NCBI GenBank assembly: GCA_041485845.1
Contig: JBGPKH010000068.1
Coordinates: forward strand, 1-22,035
DNA length: 22,035 bases
DNA from: OMOG01 sp041485845
GTDB lineage: Bacteria; Acidobacteriota; Terriglobia; Bryobacterales; Bryobacteraceae
Reading direction: 5' to 3'
The position numbers and the translations under genes were made by a program. Below, one piece after another: positions 7,095 through 14,843 of the stretch (positions are counted from its first letter, which is position 1; each line of letters starts with the position of its first letter). The notes beneath the pieces were generated by a model that was given only the letters and a program-made list of their open reading frames with translations, did not search any database and was not told the origin of the DNA.

Positions 7095-8702
7095 GTGTTA
7101 CGATTTCGGGAATTAGCAGTCGTTTTGACGATGGGGGCGTGCGGCTCCCTTCTTTATCACCAGCCCGTGCGGGCGGACCAGACGGCCCAGCCACAGCAGC
7201 AGCAGGAGCAGCCGCCACAGCAGCAGGCCGCGGCCCCTGCCCAAGACGCAGCCGCAGCCGCCGCCGACACGGCGCCCCAGGCGCAATCCGAGACGCCGGC
7301 CGCTCCCGGCAAGCTGATCGTCACGGTGGGCAAGTCGCTTCTCATCGACAGCCCATTGAATATCACGCGCGTCACCATCGCCAACGGACAAGTGGCCGAG
7401 GCGGTGGCGGTGAATCCCAAAGAGGTGTTGATCAACGGCACGGCCTCCGGAGAAACGTCGCTGATCGTGTGGCAGCAGAATGGCACCCGCCTGGTCTACG
7501 ATCTGACGGTTCGGATGAGCGGCACCAAGCTGGAAGCGGTGCGCCAGCAGCTTGCCCGCGATTTTCCGGCCGACGATATCAATGTCACCTACGAGAACGA
7601 CACGTCGTTTGTCCGCGGCACGGTCAAGGATGTTACGGCAGCGGAGCGCGTGGTGTCGATTGCCGCGACCATGGGCAAGGTGGTGAATCTCCTGCGGGTG
7701 GAAGTTCCGCCGGTGGCGCCGCAGGTTCTCTTGAAGGTGCGGTTTGCCAGCGTGGACCGCTCGGCCAGCCTGGATGCGGGGCTCAACATTTTCAACAGCA
7801 GTTTCAATCAACAGACCTCGCTCGGCACAGGACCCGCGGTTTTTCCGAACGAGGCAGGCCGGTTTGGGGTTCCGCAGGCCATCAATCTGCTCCTGATCCG
7901 CAAGGACATCAACCTGGTCGCGGAACTTCAGGCGCTCCAGGCCAAGCGAGTCCTGGAGCTCCTGGCGGAGCCGAACGTGCTGGCCACCAGCGGAGAGCAG
8001 GCCAGCCTGCTGGCGGGCGGCGAGTTTCCATTCCCGGTGGTGCAGCCCTCGTCGAGCGGGACCGCCGCCATCAGCATCATGTGGCGCGAGTACGGCGTGC
8101 GGCTCAATTTTCTTCCGAACGTAACGGCGCGCGGCACCATCCGGCTCAAGGTTGCGCCGGAAGTGAGCTCGCTGGACTACACCAATGCGGTGACCATCCA
8201 AGGCTTCACGATTCCGGGTCTTTCGTCGCGGCGCGTGCAGACGGATGTGGAACTGGACAGCGGCCAGAGCTTCGTGATCGCCGGCCTGCTGGACAACCAG
8301 GCCCGCGACAACCTGTCCAAGGTGCCGGGGATCGCCAACATTCCGCTGATCGGCAAACTGTTCCAGGCCAAGTCGGTCGCGCGCACCAATTCCGAGCTGT
8401 TGGTGATCATCACGCCGGAACTGGTACGGCCCATCCCGCAGGACCAGGCGGTCCCGGACTTGACTTACCCGACCACGTTTCTACCCAAGAACTCCCCAGG
8501 GCCGTTGAGGCAGCCGGGGATGGACAAGACCGGGCCGGTCCCGGTGAAGTCTCCGGCGACGAGCCTGCCGTACGAACAACTGGTTCCGAAGAAGGAGGCG
8601 GCGCCGGTGACCTTCCAGCCGAATCCGGGGTCGCAGATGAGCCCCGGCTCGAACTTGGGCGCGCCGCCGACACCACCCGCGCCGGGAGGCACTATTAAGT
8701 GA
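7095..8702 (+). CDS. cpaC: Tad pilus outer-membrane secretin CpaC/RcpA
   Basis: 535 residues. A signal peptide (about 1-28, ending VRA) is followed by a low-complexity Gln/Ala/Pro linker (about 30-70). Next is the pilus-formation N-terminal domain (GKSLLIDSPLNITRVTIANG...), then a BON-like segment and the secretin channel domain (about 250-465). The last has typical EPNVLATSGEQASLLAGGEFPFPV, VQTDVELDSGQSFVIAGLL and KVPGIANIPLIGKLF motifs, ending ELLVIITPELVRPI. About 70 Pro-rich residues form the tail. The protein forms the ring through which the pilus leaves the cell. Start is the GTG directly after the cpaB stop, with GGAGG about 8 bases upstream inside cpaB. Confidence 0.94.
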   Translation: MLRFRELAVVLTMGACGSLLYHQPVRADQTAQPQQQQEQPPQQQAAAPAQDAAAAAADTAPQAQSETPAAPGKLIVTVGKSLLIDSPLNITRVTIANGQVAEAVAVNPKEVLINGTASGETSLIVWQQNGTRLVYDLTVRMSGTKLEAVRQQLARDFPADDINVTYENDTSFVRGTVKDVTAAERVVSIAATMGKVVNLLRVEVPPVAPQVLLKVRFASVDRSASLDAGLNIFNSSFNQQTSLGTGPAVFPNEAGRFGVPQAINLLLIRKDINLVAELQALQAKRVLELLAEPNVLATSGEQASLLAGGEFPFPVVQPSSSGTAAISIMWREYGVRLNFLPNVTARGTIRLKVAPEVSSLDYTNAVTIQGFTIPGLSSRRVQTDVELDSGQSFVIAGLLDNQARDNLSKVPGIANIPLIGKLFQAKSVARTNSELLVIITPELVRPIPQDQAVPDLTYPTTFLPKNSPGPLRQPGMDKTGPVPVKSPATSLPYEQLVPKKEAAPVTFQPNPGSQMSPGSNLGAPPTPPAPGGTIK

Positions 8703-8724
8703 TCCGGCGACCTGGAGACGCGAC

Positions 8725-9888
8725 ATGTATCCGCTGACGATAGGGCTGGCGATCGAGAACCGGGATCTGTGGGAGCAGGCGCAGTCCTGCCTCGCGGACC
8801 TGCCGTTTCGGATTATCGTGGAGCACCAGGACCTCGGGGATCTGAGCAATTTTCTCGATCGTCTGGAGCGGATGCGCCCCGATGTGGTGATCATCGACAT
8901 CAGCAGTTGGAAAGAGCCGCTCGAAGGGCTGGTGACCTCCATACGCACCGCCACTGGCGATCCGATGATCATGGCGTTGAACCTGACGGCGGACGCGTCG
9001 GTGATCCTCTCGTCGCTGCGCGCCGGGATCAACGAGTACCTGTATCCGCCCCTTCAGGATCCGCTGCGCAAAGCCCTCGAAAAGCGCTCGGCGGAACGCA
9101 GCCGCCGCCGCGACGGCGGGGCGAAGGGCGCGGGAAAAAGCTTCGCGTTTCTCTCCGCGAAGGGCGGGTGCGGGGCCACCACGATCGTCGCCCACGTGGC
9201 CCAGGAGCTGGGACGTCTGAACCAGAAGGTTCTGTTGTGCGATCTGGATCTGGACGCCGGGATGATCGGGTTCATCACCAAGACCAAGGCCGTGTACTCG
9301 ATCCTGGATGCGGTCAACAACCTGCACCGGCTGGACATTTCCTATTGGAAGGCGCTGGTTTCCAACGGGATTCCCGGCGTCGAGATCGTGGCGGCGCCCC
9401 TGGCGCTGGCTTCCAAGCAGCAGCCCAAGGACGACCAGGTGCGGCACGTTCTGGCATTTGCGCGGCCGCATTACGACTGGACCCTGGTGGATCTGGGCCG
9501 CGGCCTGAGCCGGCTGGCGATGGCCGCCCTGGAAGAAATCGATGAGGTGTGCCTGGTGACGACCCTGGAGGTCCCGGCGTTGCACCAGTCGAAGCAGATC
9601 GTGCAGACGCTGCTGGACAGCGGATACGGCAAGGGACGCATCCGGCTGATTCTCAACCGCGCACCGAAGCGCCTGGACATCACGCCCGGCGAACTGGAAA
9701 AAATGCTGGGCATTCCGATTCATTCCACGATCCCCAACGACTATCCCGAGTTGTATGAGACCTACGCCGAGGGCCGCATGCTGAACCACAACTCGGATCT
9801 GGGAAAACAGATCGCCAAGTTCGCGGTCAAGCTGGCGGGGCTGGAAGGCGAGAAGGCGAGCAAGAAGAAGTTTGGGTTATTTGGGTAG
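8725..9888 (+). CDS. cpaE: Pilus localisation ATPase CpaE/TadZ
   Basis: 387 residues. An N-terminal receiver-like domain (about 1-125) keeps an aspartate at D58 (VVIIDIS). It is followed by a ParA/MinD-type domain (about 138-370). The deviant Walker A is SAKGGCGATT (144-153): the signature lysine K146 is kept, but the lysine normally before the final T residues is alanine, as known for CpaE/TadZ proteins. CDLDLDAGMIGF and LVDLGRGLS are the further MinD-like motifs, and LILNRAPKRLDI lies near the adenine-binding part. Family members localise the pilus machine, often to a pole. GGAG sits about 8 bases before the ATG, and the gap from cpaC is 22 bp. Confidence 0.9.
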   Translation: MYPLTIGLAIENRDLWEQAQSCLADLPFRIIVEHQDLGDLSNFLDRLERMRPDVVIIDISSWKEPLEGLVTSIRTATGDPMIMALNLTADASVILSSLRAGINEYLYPPLQDPLRKALEKRSAERSRRRDGGAKGAGKSFAFLSAKGGCGATTIVAHVAQELGRLNQKVLLCDLDLDAGMIGFITKTKAVYSILDAVNNLHRLDISYWKALVSNGIPGVEIVAAPLALASKQQPKDDQVRHVLAFARPHYDWTLVDLGRGLSRLAMAALEEIDEVCLVTTLEVPALHQSKQIVQTLLDSGYGKGRIRLILNRAPKRLDITPGELEKMLGIPIHSTIPNDYPELYETYAEGRMLNHNSDLGKQIAKFAVKLAGLEGEKASKKKFGLFG

Positions 9889-9905
9889 GAGCATAAAGAT
9901 TTTTG

Positions 9906-9977
9906 GCCACGAATGAACACGAATGAACACGAATGAACACAAACGCACTTTAGTTCTTATTCGTGTTCATTCGTGGC
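9906..9977. repeat. Tandem 10-bp repeat and 19-bp inverted repeat
   Basis: GAATGAACAC occurs three times in a row (9911-9940). The 19-base arm GCCACGAATGAACACGAAT (9906-9924) is matched perfectly in inverted orientation at 9959-9977, leaving a 34-base loop. It fills most of the cpaE-cpaF gap and would form a strong RNA stem between them. GAATGAACAC-type repeats of this kind are, as far as I recall, scattered in unrelated bacterial genomes. A GTG codon in the right arm (9973) is in frame with cpaF but is not a credible start. Confidence 0.85.
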
Positions 9978-10023
9978 TAAGAAGTGTTTTTTGGGGTACT
10001 TGGGCAAAGGTGAACACATAATC

Positions 10024-11385
10024 ATGCCTGCTGTATTGGAAACGATCCCGAAGCCGGGCGAAAACCGGGAAACCGGCTGGGTCAATCGCCTGTTCAACCG
10101 CGAGGGCTACACTCCCGAATACCAGGAGCTTAAGTTCACGCTGCACCGGAAGCTGCTGGACCGGATCAACCTGGAGGCCCTCTCCTCGATGGCCGGCGAG
10201 CGTGTTCGCGTGGAGATTCGCGCGGCGGTGGCCAAGCTGGTGGAAGAAGAGAAGACCCCGCTCAGCCTGGTGGAAAAAGACCGGGTCATCGAAGAAATCC
10301 TGGACGAGGTTTTCGGGCTCGGCCCGCTCGAGCCGCTGCTGCAAGACCCCACGGTCAGCGACATACTGGTGACCGGGCCGAAGCTGGTCTACGTGGAGCG
10401 CGGCGGCAAACTTTATCGCACCCCGGTGGAATTCAAGGACGACGCCCACCTGCTGCGCATCATCGAAAAGGTGGTTTCACGCGTAGGCCGCCGCGTGGAC
10501 GAATCGTCGCCGCTGGTGGATGCGCGCCTGCCCGACGGGTCGCGCGTGAATGCCGCCATCCCGCCCGTGGCGGTCGACGGGCCGCTGCTCTCCATCCGCC
10601 GTTTCGGCCGCCACGGCCTGAAGGGCGAGGACCTGGTGGCGAAACTCGCGATGACCGAAGGCATGCTGGAATTGCTGAAGGCCTGCGTCAGGGCGCGCCT
10701 GAACATTCTGATCTGCGGGGGAACCGGCGCGGGCAAGACCACGCTGCTCAACGCGCTTTCCTCGTACATCCCGGAAGACGAACGCATCGTGACCATCGAA
10801 GACGCAGCCGAATTGAAGCTGCAGCAGACCCACGTGGCCCGCCTGGAAACCCGGCCGCCCAACGTGGAAGGAACCGGCGCGATCCACATCCGGCAACTGG
10901 TCATCAACGCCCTCCGTATGCGGCCCGACCGCATCATCGTCGGTGAGGTCCGCGCCGACGAAGCGCTGGACATGTTGCAGGCCATGAACACGGGCCACGA
11001 TGGATCGCTCACCACGATTCACGCCAACACGCCGCGCGACGGCCTGGGACGCCTCGAGGTGATGGTGGGCATGGCGAACTCCAACATGGGAATTCGCTCG
11101 ATCCGGCAGCAGATCGCTTCGGCCGTCAACCTGTTCGTGCAAGTGGCGCGCTTCAGCGATGGAACCCGCCGCATTACGCACGTCACCGAAGTGGTCGGGA
11201 TGGAACAGGACATCATCACCTTGCAAGACATCTTCCTTTTCGAAAAGACGGGCATTACGGAATCCGGCAGGGTGCTGGGCCGTTTTCGGGCGACCGGCAT
11301 CCGGCCCAAGTTTTACGACCGGCTCAAAGCCTGCGGCATCACGCTCGCGCCGCAGTTGTTCCAGACGGTAGTGGAGATTAGCTGA
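10024..11385 (+). CDS. cpaF: Tad pilus motor ATPase CpaF/TadA
   Basis: 453 residues from the ATG at 10024, a secretion/pilus ATPase of the CpaF type. Walker A is GGTGAGKTT (232-240) and the Walker B region is RIIVGEVR (303-310) with catalytic-type E308. The Asp box/His box segments include TIEDAAELKL and SLTTIHANTPRDGL. The N-terminal domain carries SDILVTGPKLVYVERGGKL and DARLPDGSRVNAAIPP, normal for the family. The hexamer powers Flp pilus assembly from the cytoplasmic face. The frame extends to a GTG at 9973, but that lies inside an inverted repeat; AAAGG (10006-10010) fits the ATG better, though its 13-base spacing is long. The stop overlaps the tadB start (TGATG). Confidence 0.95.
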   Translation: MPAVLETIPKPGENRETGWVNRLFNREGYTPEYQELKFTLHRKLLDRINLEALSSMAGERVRVEIRAAVAKLVEEEKTPLSLVEKDRVIEEILDEVFGLGPLEPLLQDPTVSDILVTGPKLVYVERGGKLYRTPVEFKDDAHLLRIIEKVVSRVGRRVDESSPLVDARLPDGSRVNAAIPPVAVDGPLLSIRRFGRHGLKGEDLVAKLAMTEGMLELLKACVRARLNILICGGTGAGKTTLLNALSSYIPEDERIVTIEDAAELKLQQTHVARLETRPPNVEGTGAIHIRQLVINALRMRPDRIIVGEVRADEALDMLQAMNTGHDGSLTTIHANTPRDGLGRLEVMVGMANSNMGIRSIRQQIASAVNLFVQVARFSDGTRRITHVTEVVGMEQDIITLQDIFLFEKTGITESGRVLGRFRATGIRPKFYDRLKACGITLAPQLFQTVVEIS

Positions 11386-12353
11386 TGACTGGGATTATCG
11401 CCGCCTTCATCGTGGTTTTCGCGCTCATCCTGCTGTCGGTGAGCGTGGGGTTGAAGTTCTTCGACGCGCGGCGCAAGGGCCAGATGGTCAACATGCTGCA
11501 GACCGCCGCCGGCGAGCCGGTGATCGCGATCACCAACCTGTTGAAGGAGATCGAGCCGGAGAACGCCGCGGGGCTCAAGCAACTGGTTTCTTCGCTGCAT
11601 TTCACGCGGCACGCACAGGTGCAGATGATACAGGCCGGCTTGAACTGGACGGCCACGCGGCTGATCGCCACGATGGGGATCCTGGCGGCCTCCGGTTTGG
11701 TCCTGGGCTTTTTGCTGCCGGCCAGCTTCGGCGGATTGATCCCGGCGGTGTGTCTGGCCGCGCTCCTGGGCGCGCTTCCCTACATATATGTCCGGCGAAC
11801 GCGCACGAAACGGCTGGACAAAGTGGAGGAACAATTCCCGGAGGCGCTGGATTTTCTGTCACGCTCGATGCGTGCCGGCCACGCCTTCACCATCAGCCTG
11901 GAAATGCTGGGCGAAGAGTCCCCCGACCCGCTCGGCCAGGAATTCCGCGCCCTGTTCAACGAGCAAAACCTGGGGGCGCCCCTGGACGTCGCGCTCACCA
12001 ATCTCACCAATCGCGTGCCGCTGCTCGACGTTCGATTTTTCACTTCGTCGGTGCTGTTGCAGAAGCAGACCGGCGGCAATTTGAGCGAGATTCTGCAGCG
12101 GCTGGCGTATGTCATCCGGGAGCGGTTCCGGCTGAAGGGCCAGGTGAAAGCGGCCAGCGCCCACGGGCGGCTCACGGCCACCATCCTGACCGTGCTGCCG
12201 ATCGCGACGATGCTCGGACTGCTGTTCGTGGCGCCCGGTTACCTGCAGGGCATGGCCGCCGATCCGGACGGCAGGAAGATGATTTTCGGCGCGATTTTTG
12301 CGCAGATTCTGGGCAATATCTGCATCAAGAAGATCATCAATATTAAGGTTTGA
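11385..12353 (+). CDS. tadB: Tad pilus platform protein TadB
   Basis: 322 residues with membrane segments at about 3-25, 91-112 and 116-136 and two more near the C-terminus. A T2SSF domain spans about 149-280 (QFPEALDFLSRSMRAGHAF..., then LLQKQTGGNLSEIL). This is the TadB half of the inner-membrane platform, working with TadC and the CpaF motor. It starts within the cpaF stop codon with a 1-base overlap, and ends one base before the tadC ATG, so translation of cpaF-tadB-tadC is coupled. Confidence 0.93.
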   Translation: MTGIIAAFIVVFALILLSVSVGLKFFDARRKGQMVNMLQTAAGEPVIAITNLLKEIEPENAAGLKQLVSSLHFTRHAQVQMIQAGLNWTATRLIATMGILAASGLVLGFLLPASFGGLIPAVCLAALLGALPYIYVRRTRTKRLDKVEEQFPEALDFLSRSMRAGHAFTISLEMLGEESPDPLGQEFRALFNEQNLGAPLDVALTNLTNRVPLLDVRFFTSSVLLQKQTGGNLSEILQRLAYVIRERFRLKGQVKAASAHGRLTATILTVLPIATMLGLLFVAPGYLQGMAADPDGRKMIFGAIFAQILGNICIKKIINIKV

Positions 12354-12354
12354 T

Positions 12355-13305
12355 ATGGACCACCCGATCTTACTCTCGAGCTGTTGTTTTCTGATGTTGA
12401 TGGTGCTGCTGACCTGGGTCGGGTACCGGCTGTTTTACAAGACCGGCCGCTACGTCAAAGCGCAGCTCGGAAACCCGGTCATTACGGACCAGCTTGCGGG
12501 TCTGGCGAGCGTGGAAACCGAGTCGGAGGCGAGCAGCCTGGTCTCCTTTCTGTACCAGCTCGGGTCGAAGGTACCCTCGTCGGAGGCGGAAGTCGCTACT
12601 CTGCGGGCGCACCTGATCCGGGCGGGCTTCCGCTCGGAGCACGCCATGCCGATATTCTACGGCGTCCGCATCATCAGCACCCTGATGGTGCTGGTGCTCT
12701 GCCTGACGCTGTCCGGCAAGATGCCTTCGAGTCCGACGTTCAGCGTCTTGGTGATGCTGTTTGGATGCGCCGTGGGATGGGTCCTCCCCAAGATGTTCCT
12801 GGAGAGGAAGGCGAAGAAACGCCAGGAGACCCTGCGGCTTGCCCTGCCCGACGCACTGGACCTGCTGGTGGTCTCGGTGGAGGCCGGTTTGGGACTGGAC
12901 ATGGCGATCCAGCACGTGGCGCGCGAATTACAGATGAGCCACCCACAGCTCAGCGAAGAGTTGGCGCTGATGACGCTGGAGATGCGCGCGGGAAAGCGAC
13001 GCTCAGACGCGCTGCGCAACCTTGCCGAGCGCACCGGCGAGGCGGAGCTCGGAAAACTGGTCGCCATCCTGATTCAGAGCGACCGTTTTGGCACGAGCAT
13101 GGGCGAATCCCTGCGCACGCACTCGGACTACCTGCGCACGCGGCGCCGGCAGGAGGCCGAAGAGCGCGCCGGGAAGGTGGGCGTGAAGCTGGTATTCCCG
13201 ATTTTCTTTTTCATTCTCCCGTCGATGCTGATTGTGGCGGCGGGCCCTGGCCTTTTGCAGGTTTTCAAGTACCTGTTCCCGTTGATGAAAACCATGGGTA
13301 AGTAG
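12355..13305 (+). CDS. tadC: Tad pilus platform protein TadC
   Basis: 316 residues. It has an N-terminal membrane segment (about 5-24), two more around 105-150, and a T2SSF domain from about 163 (LPDALDLLVVSVEAGLGLDMAIQHVA... with IQSDRFGTSMGESLRTHSDYLRTRRRQ). A C-terminal hydrophobic segment FPIFFFILPSMLIVAAGPG completes it. It pairs with TadB in the inner membrane. The frame is open further upstream into tadB, but the ATG at 12355 is chosen because it follows the tadB stop by one base and gives a normal TadC N-terminus. Two microprotein genes follow at once. Confidence 0.93.
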   Translation: MDHPILLSSCCFLMLMVLLTWVGYRLFYKTGRYVKAQLGNPVITDQLAGLASVETESEASSLVSFLYQLGSKVPSSEAEVATLRAHLIRAGFRSEHAMPIFYGVRIISTLMVLVLCLTLSGKMPSSPTFSVLVMLFGCAVGWVLPKMFLERKAKKRQETLRLALPDALDLLVVSVEAGLGLDMAIQHVARELQMSHPQLSEELALMTLEMRAGKRRSDALRNLAERTGEAELGKLVAILIQSDRFGTSMGESLRTHSDYLRTRRRQEAEERAGKVGVKLVFPIFFFILPSMLIVAAGPGLLQVFKYLFPLMKTMGK

Positions 13306-13329
13306 ACAAGACAAAGGAGAAACAAACGT

Positions 13330-13425
13330 ATGAGTACATTGATGCAGGGATTGATCTGGCTCGGCGCCGGCGGCGTCCTGATCGTTTTCTTGAAGAGGCG
13401 GCGGAGCCGGAGAGCCCAACACTAA
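13330..13425 (+). CDS. 31-residue single-TM microprotein, copy 1
   Basis: Family not recognised. It encodes 31 residues: about five polar/neutral residues, a hydrophobic core (QGLIWLGAGGVLIVFL) and a strongly basic tail (KRRRSRR). AAAGGAG (13313-13319) lies 10 bases before the ATG. The gene starts 24 bp after tadC, so it is probably the next cistron of the pilus operon. The second microprotein (13555-13650) has the same length and aligns without gaps, 15 of 31 identical, including QGxIWLxAG and RRRxRR. Positive-inside logic predicts the C-terminus in the cytoplasm. A role as accessory subunit or regulator of the TadBC platform is a guess. Conservation in a second copy with its own binding site is the main evidence that it is real. 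Confidence 0.72.
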   Translation: MSTLMQGLIWLGAGGVLIVFLKRRRSRRAQH

Positions 13426-13454
13426 GTGCCCAGGAGCCGCTTCAATAGACCCCT

Positions 13455-13486
13455 CCGCGGCGGCGAGGCACGCCTCGTCGACGCGG
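13455..13486. other. Hairpin between the two microprotein genes
   Basis: CGAGGC (13464-13469) and GCCTCG (13472-13477) form an inner stem, flanked by CCGCG (13455-13459) and CGCGG (13482-13486). The spacer 13426-13554 holds no other gene that I can see. It could attenuate or protect the message between the two cistrons. Confidence 0.45.
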
Positions 13487-13554
13487 CGGGAGTGCGCCCC
13501 CCAGGCACCCTCTAAGGGAGCGGCCGCTGGCCCAGACTTCCGAAAGGAGACGAA

Positions 13555-13650
13555 ATGCATCTCGCAATTCAAGGGTCGATATGGCTCGTCGCGGGCGTGG
13601 CCCTCGTGATGCTGCTTGCGCGCCGGCGCAAGCGCCGGGTACTGCGGTGA
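13555..13650 (+). CDS. 31-residue single-TM microprotein, copy 2
   Basis: Family not recognised. It encodes 31 residues with the same plan as copy 1: a short N-terminus, a hydrophobic segment (SIWLVAGVALVMLLA) and a basic tail (RRRKRRVLR). AAAGGAG (13543-13549) sits 5 bases before the ATG, better placed than that of copy 1. Identity to copy 1 is 15 of 31 without gaps, and most other changes are conservative (I/V, V/M, F/L). Nucleotide sequence has diverged more than the protein pattern, which suggests selection. It is the last gene of the pilus block; a palindromic element follows. A single helix plus Arg cluster also resembles the tail of C-terminal sorting signals, here standing alone. Function unknown. 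Confidence 0.72.
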   Translation: MHLAIQGSIWLVAGVALVMLLARRRKRRVLR

Positions 13651-13664
13651 CCCGGGCAGATTAG

Positions 13665-13838
13665 CCCGGATTTCTCATCGGTCGAGCATCGACACGAGTG
13701 TCGATGCGGCAAACACGAGTGTTTGCGCCACGCCGGCCATCAACAGTCTGTTCGCACTTAACCGTGGCGCACGCTCTCAGCGTGCCGTGCCGGCACTCTT
13801 GCCGGCATGTCTTGGCCGCGACTGATGAGAAATCCGGG
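13665..13838. mobile_element. MITE-like palindromic element, 174 bp
   Basis: The ends CCCGGATTTCTCATCGGTCG (13665-13684) and its inverted copy (13819-13838) match at 19 of 20 bases. They are flanked directly by TTAG on both sides (13661-13664, 13839-13842), which looks like a 4-bp target duplication of the YTAR kind made by IS5-group elements. Inside are nested perfect hairpins: 13686-13707 (10-bp arms), 13709-13726 (8-bp arms, sharing the ACACGAGTGT core), 13725-13732 with 13763-13770, 13769-13785, and 13788-13807. No coding capacity. No transposase is in the window, so mobilisation would be in trans. It could instead be a structured repeat without transposition history. Confidence 0.55.
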
Positions 13839-13861
13839 TTAGAACTGTGTTACAGGAGGGG

Positions 13862-13961
13862 GGCAGCCAATCCTGGCTGCCGCCGGCCTTCAGCCGGCGC
13901 GGAGATTCGCGCCTGGCCGGAAAGAGCCGCCTGAAAGGCGGCTGCGGGCAAGATTGCCCGC
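13862..13961. repeat. Row of perfect short-loop hairpins
   Basis: Back-to-back inverted repeats are GGCAGCCA/TGGCTGCC (13862-13881), CGCCGGC/GCCGGCG (13881-13899), the overlapping alternative GGCGCG/CGCGCC (13896-13913), AGCCGCCT/AGGCGGCT (13925-13943) and GCGGGCAA/TTGCCCGC (13944-13961). Each has a different stem but a similarly short loop (two to six bases). They lie in the gene-free 13651-13982 interval between the microproteins and the cyclase-like gene. They could act as terminators, mRNA stabilisers or remnants of repeat elements. Confidence 0.6.
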
Positions 13962-13982
13962 GCTACACCAGCCCGGACCTTT

Positions 13983-14840
13983 ATGTCAATCGATACGCTC
14001 CTCAGGAGACAGAATCCGGATGGCGGATGGCCATACGTTCGAGGCCGATCGTGGACCGAAGCCACGGTTTACGCCGTCCTGGCGCTGTTAGCGGCGGGAG
14101 AGCGCGAGGCCTCCGGAAGGGGGCTGCGATGGATCCTCGCGGCACGACGGCCGGACGGGGGCTGGCCTCCGCAGACCGGCGTCGACGAGAGTTTCTGGGT
14201 CACGGCGCTGGTCGCGCTGGTGCCTCCGGAGCACCTCGGGCCCGCGGTCCACGCCCGGGCGATCGACTGGCTTCTGGCCAGCTACGGCCAGGAATCCAGC
14301 CTGGGCTATCGGCTGCGCCAGTGGCTGCTGGGGAATGCGAGGCCGGCCGATCAGGAGTATCCGGGATGGCCTTGGGTGCCAGGCGCCGCCGCCTGGGTCG
14401 GGCCAACGTCGCTCGCCATTTTGGCTCTCGACAAGGAATACAAGCGCCGGGCATCGGCGAAAATACAAGACCGCATCGAATCCGGCCGCCGTTTCCTGCT
14501 GGCTCGGATGTGCCGGGAAGGCGGCTGGAACCACGGGTCGTCCCGCGCGGCGGGGTATGAATCACGACCCTATCCGGAGACCACCGGAATGGCCCTGACC
14601 GCCCTGCGGGGAGTGGCATCGCCGAAGGTGAGCCGCGCTCTTGAAAAGGCGAGGGGCTTTCTCAACGAGTGCCGCTCGGCGGATGCGCTGAACTGGCTGC
14701 GGCTGGGCTTGCTGGCACACGGACAATTGCCGCAGGGATTTGCTCCGGCCGCGCCGGTGGCGTATCGCACCCTTCCCGAAACGTCGCTCGCCCTGATCGT
14801 GGGCGGCGTGGAAAAAGGGCGTGACCTGCTTTGGAGTTGA
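13983..14840 (+). CDS. Prenyltransferase/squalene-oxidase repeat protein
   Basis: 285 residues with several QW-type repeats of the alpha/alpha toroid fold: RRQNPDGGWPY (8-18), ARRPDGGWPP (54-63), a PGWPW segment near the middle, and REGGWNHG. Helices such as ATVYAVLALLAAGE and TTGMALTALRG pair with them. The protein is under half the length of squalene-hopene cyclase and no DxDD acid motif is visible. A terpene cyclase activity is therefore unlikely; a binding or structural role is more plausible. The start lacks a clear binding site, so the true N-terminus could differ slightly. Its stop lies 3 bp before the DUF362 gene, so the two are probably co-transcribed. Confidence 0.72.
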   Translation: MSIDTLLRRQNPDGGWPYVRGRSWTEATVYAVLALLAAGEREASGRGLRWILAARRPDGGWPPQTGVDESFWVTALVALVPPEHLGPAVHARAIDWLLASYGQESSLGYRLRQWLLGNARPADQEYPGWPWVPGAAAWVGPTSLAILALDKEYKRRASAKIQDRIESGRRFLLARMCREGGWNHGSSRAAGYESRPYPETTGMALTALRGVASPKVSRALEKARGFLNECRSADALNWLRLGLLAHGQLPQGFAPAAPVAYRTLPETSLALIVGGVEKGRDLLWS

Positions 14841-14843
14841 TGG

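Noticed and set aside
7113..8201. 362-codon minus-strand open frame
   Set aside because: Antisense shadow of the secretin gene; His/Arg-rich translation with no recognisable fold.
8695..9789. 364-codon minus-strand open frame
   Set aside because: Antisense shadow of cpaE, with low-complexity Gln/Arg/His-rich translation.
9911..9940. Possible CRISPR-like repeats
   Set aside because: The 10-bp units are directly adjacent with no spacers, and no cas genes are nearby.
9973..10023. GTG start for cpaF
   Set aside because: It lies inside the inverted repeat, has no binding site, and adds 17 residues not expected in the family.
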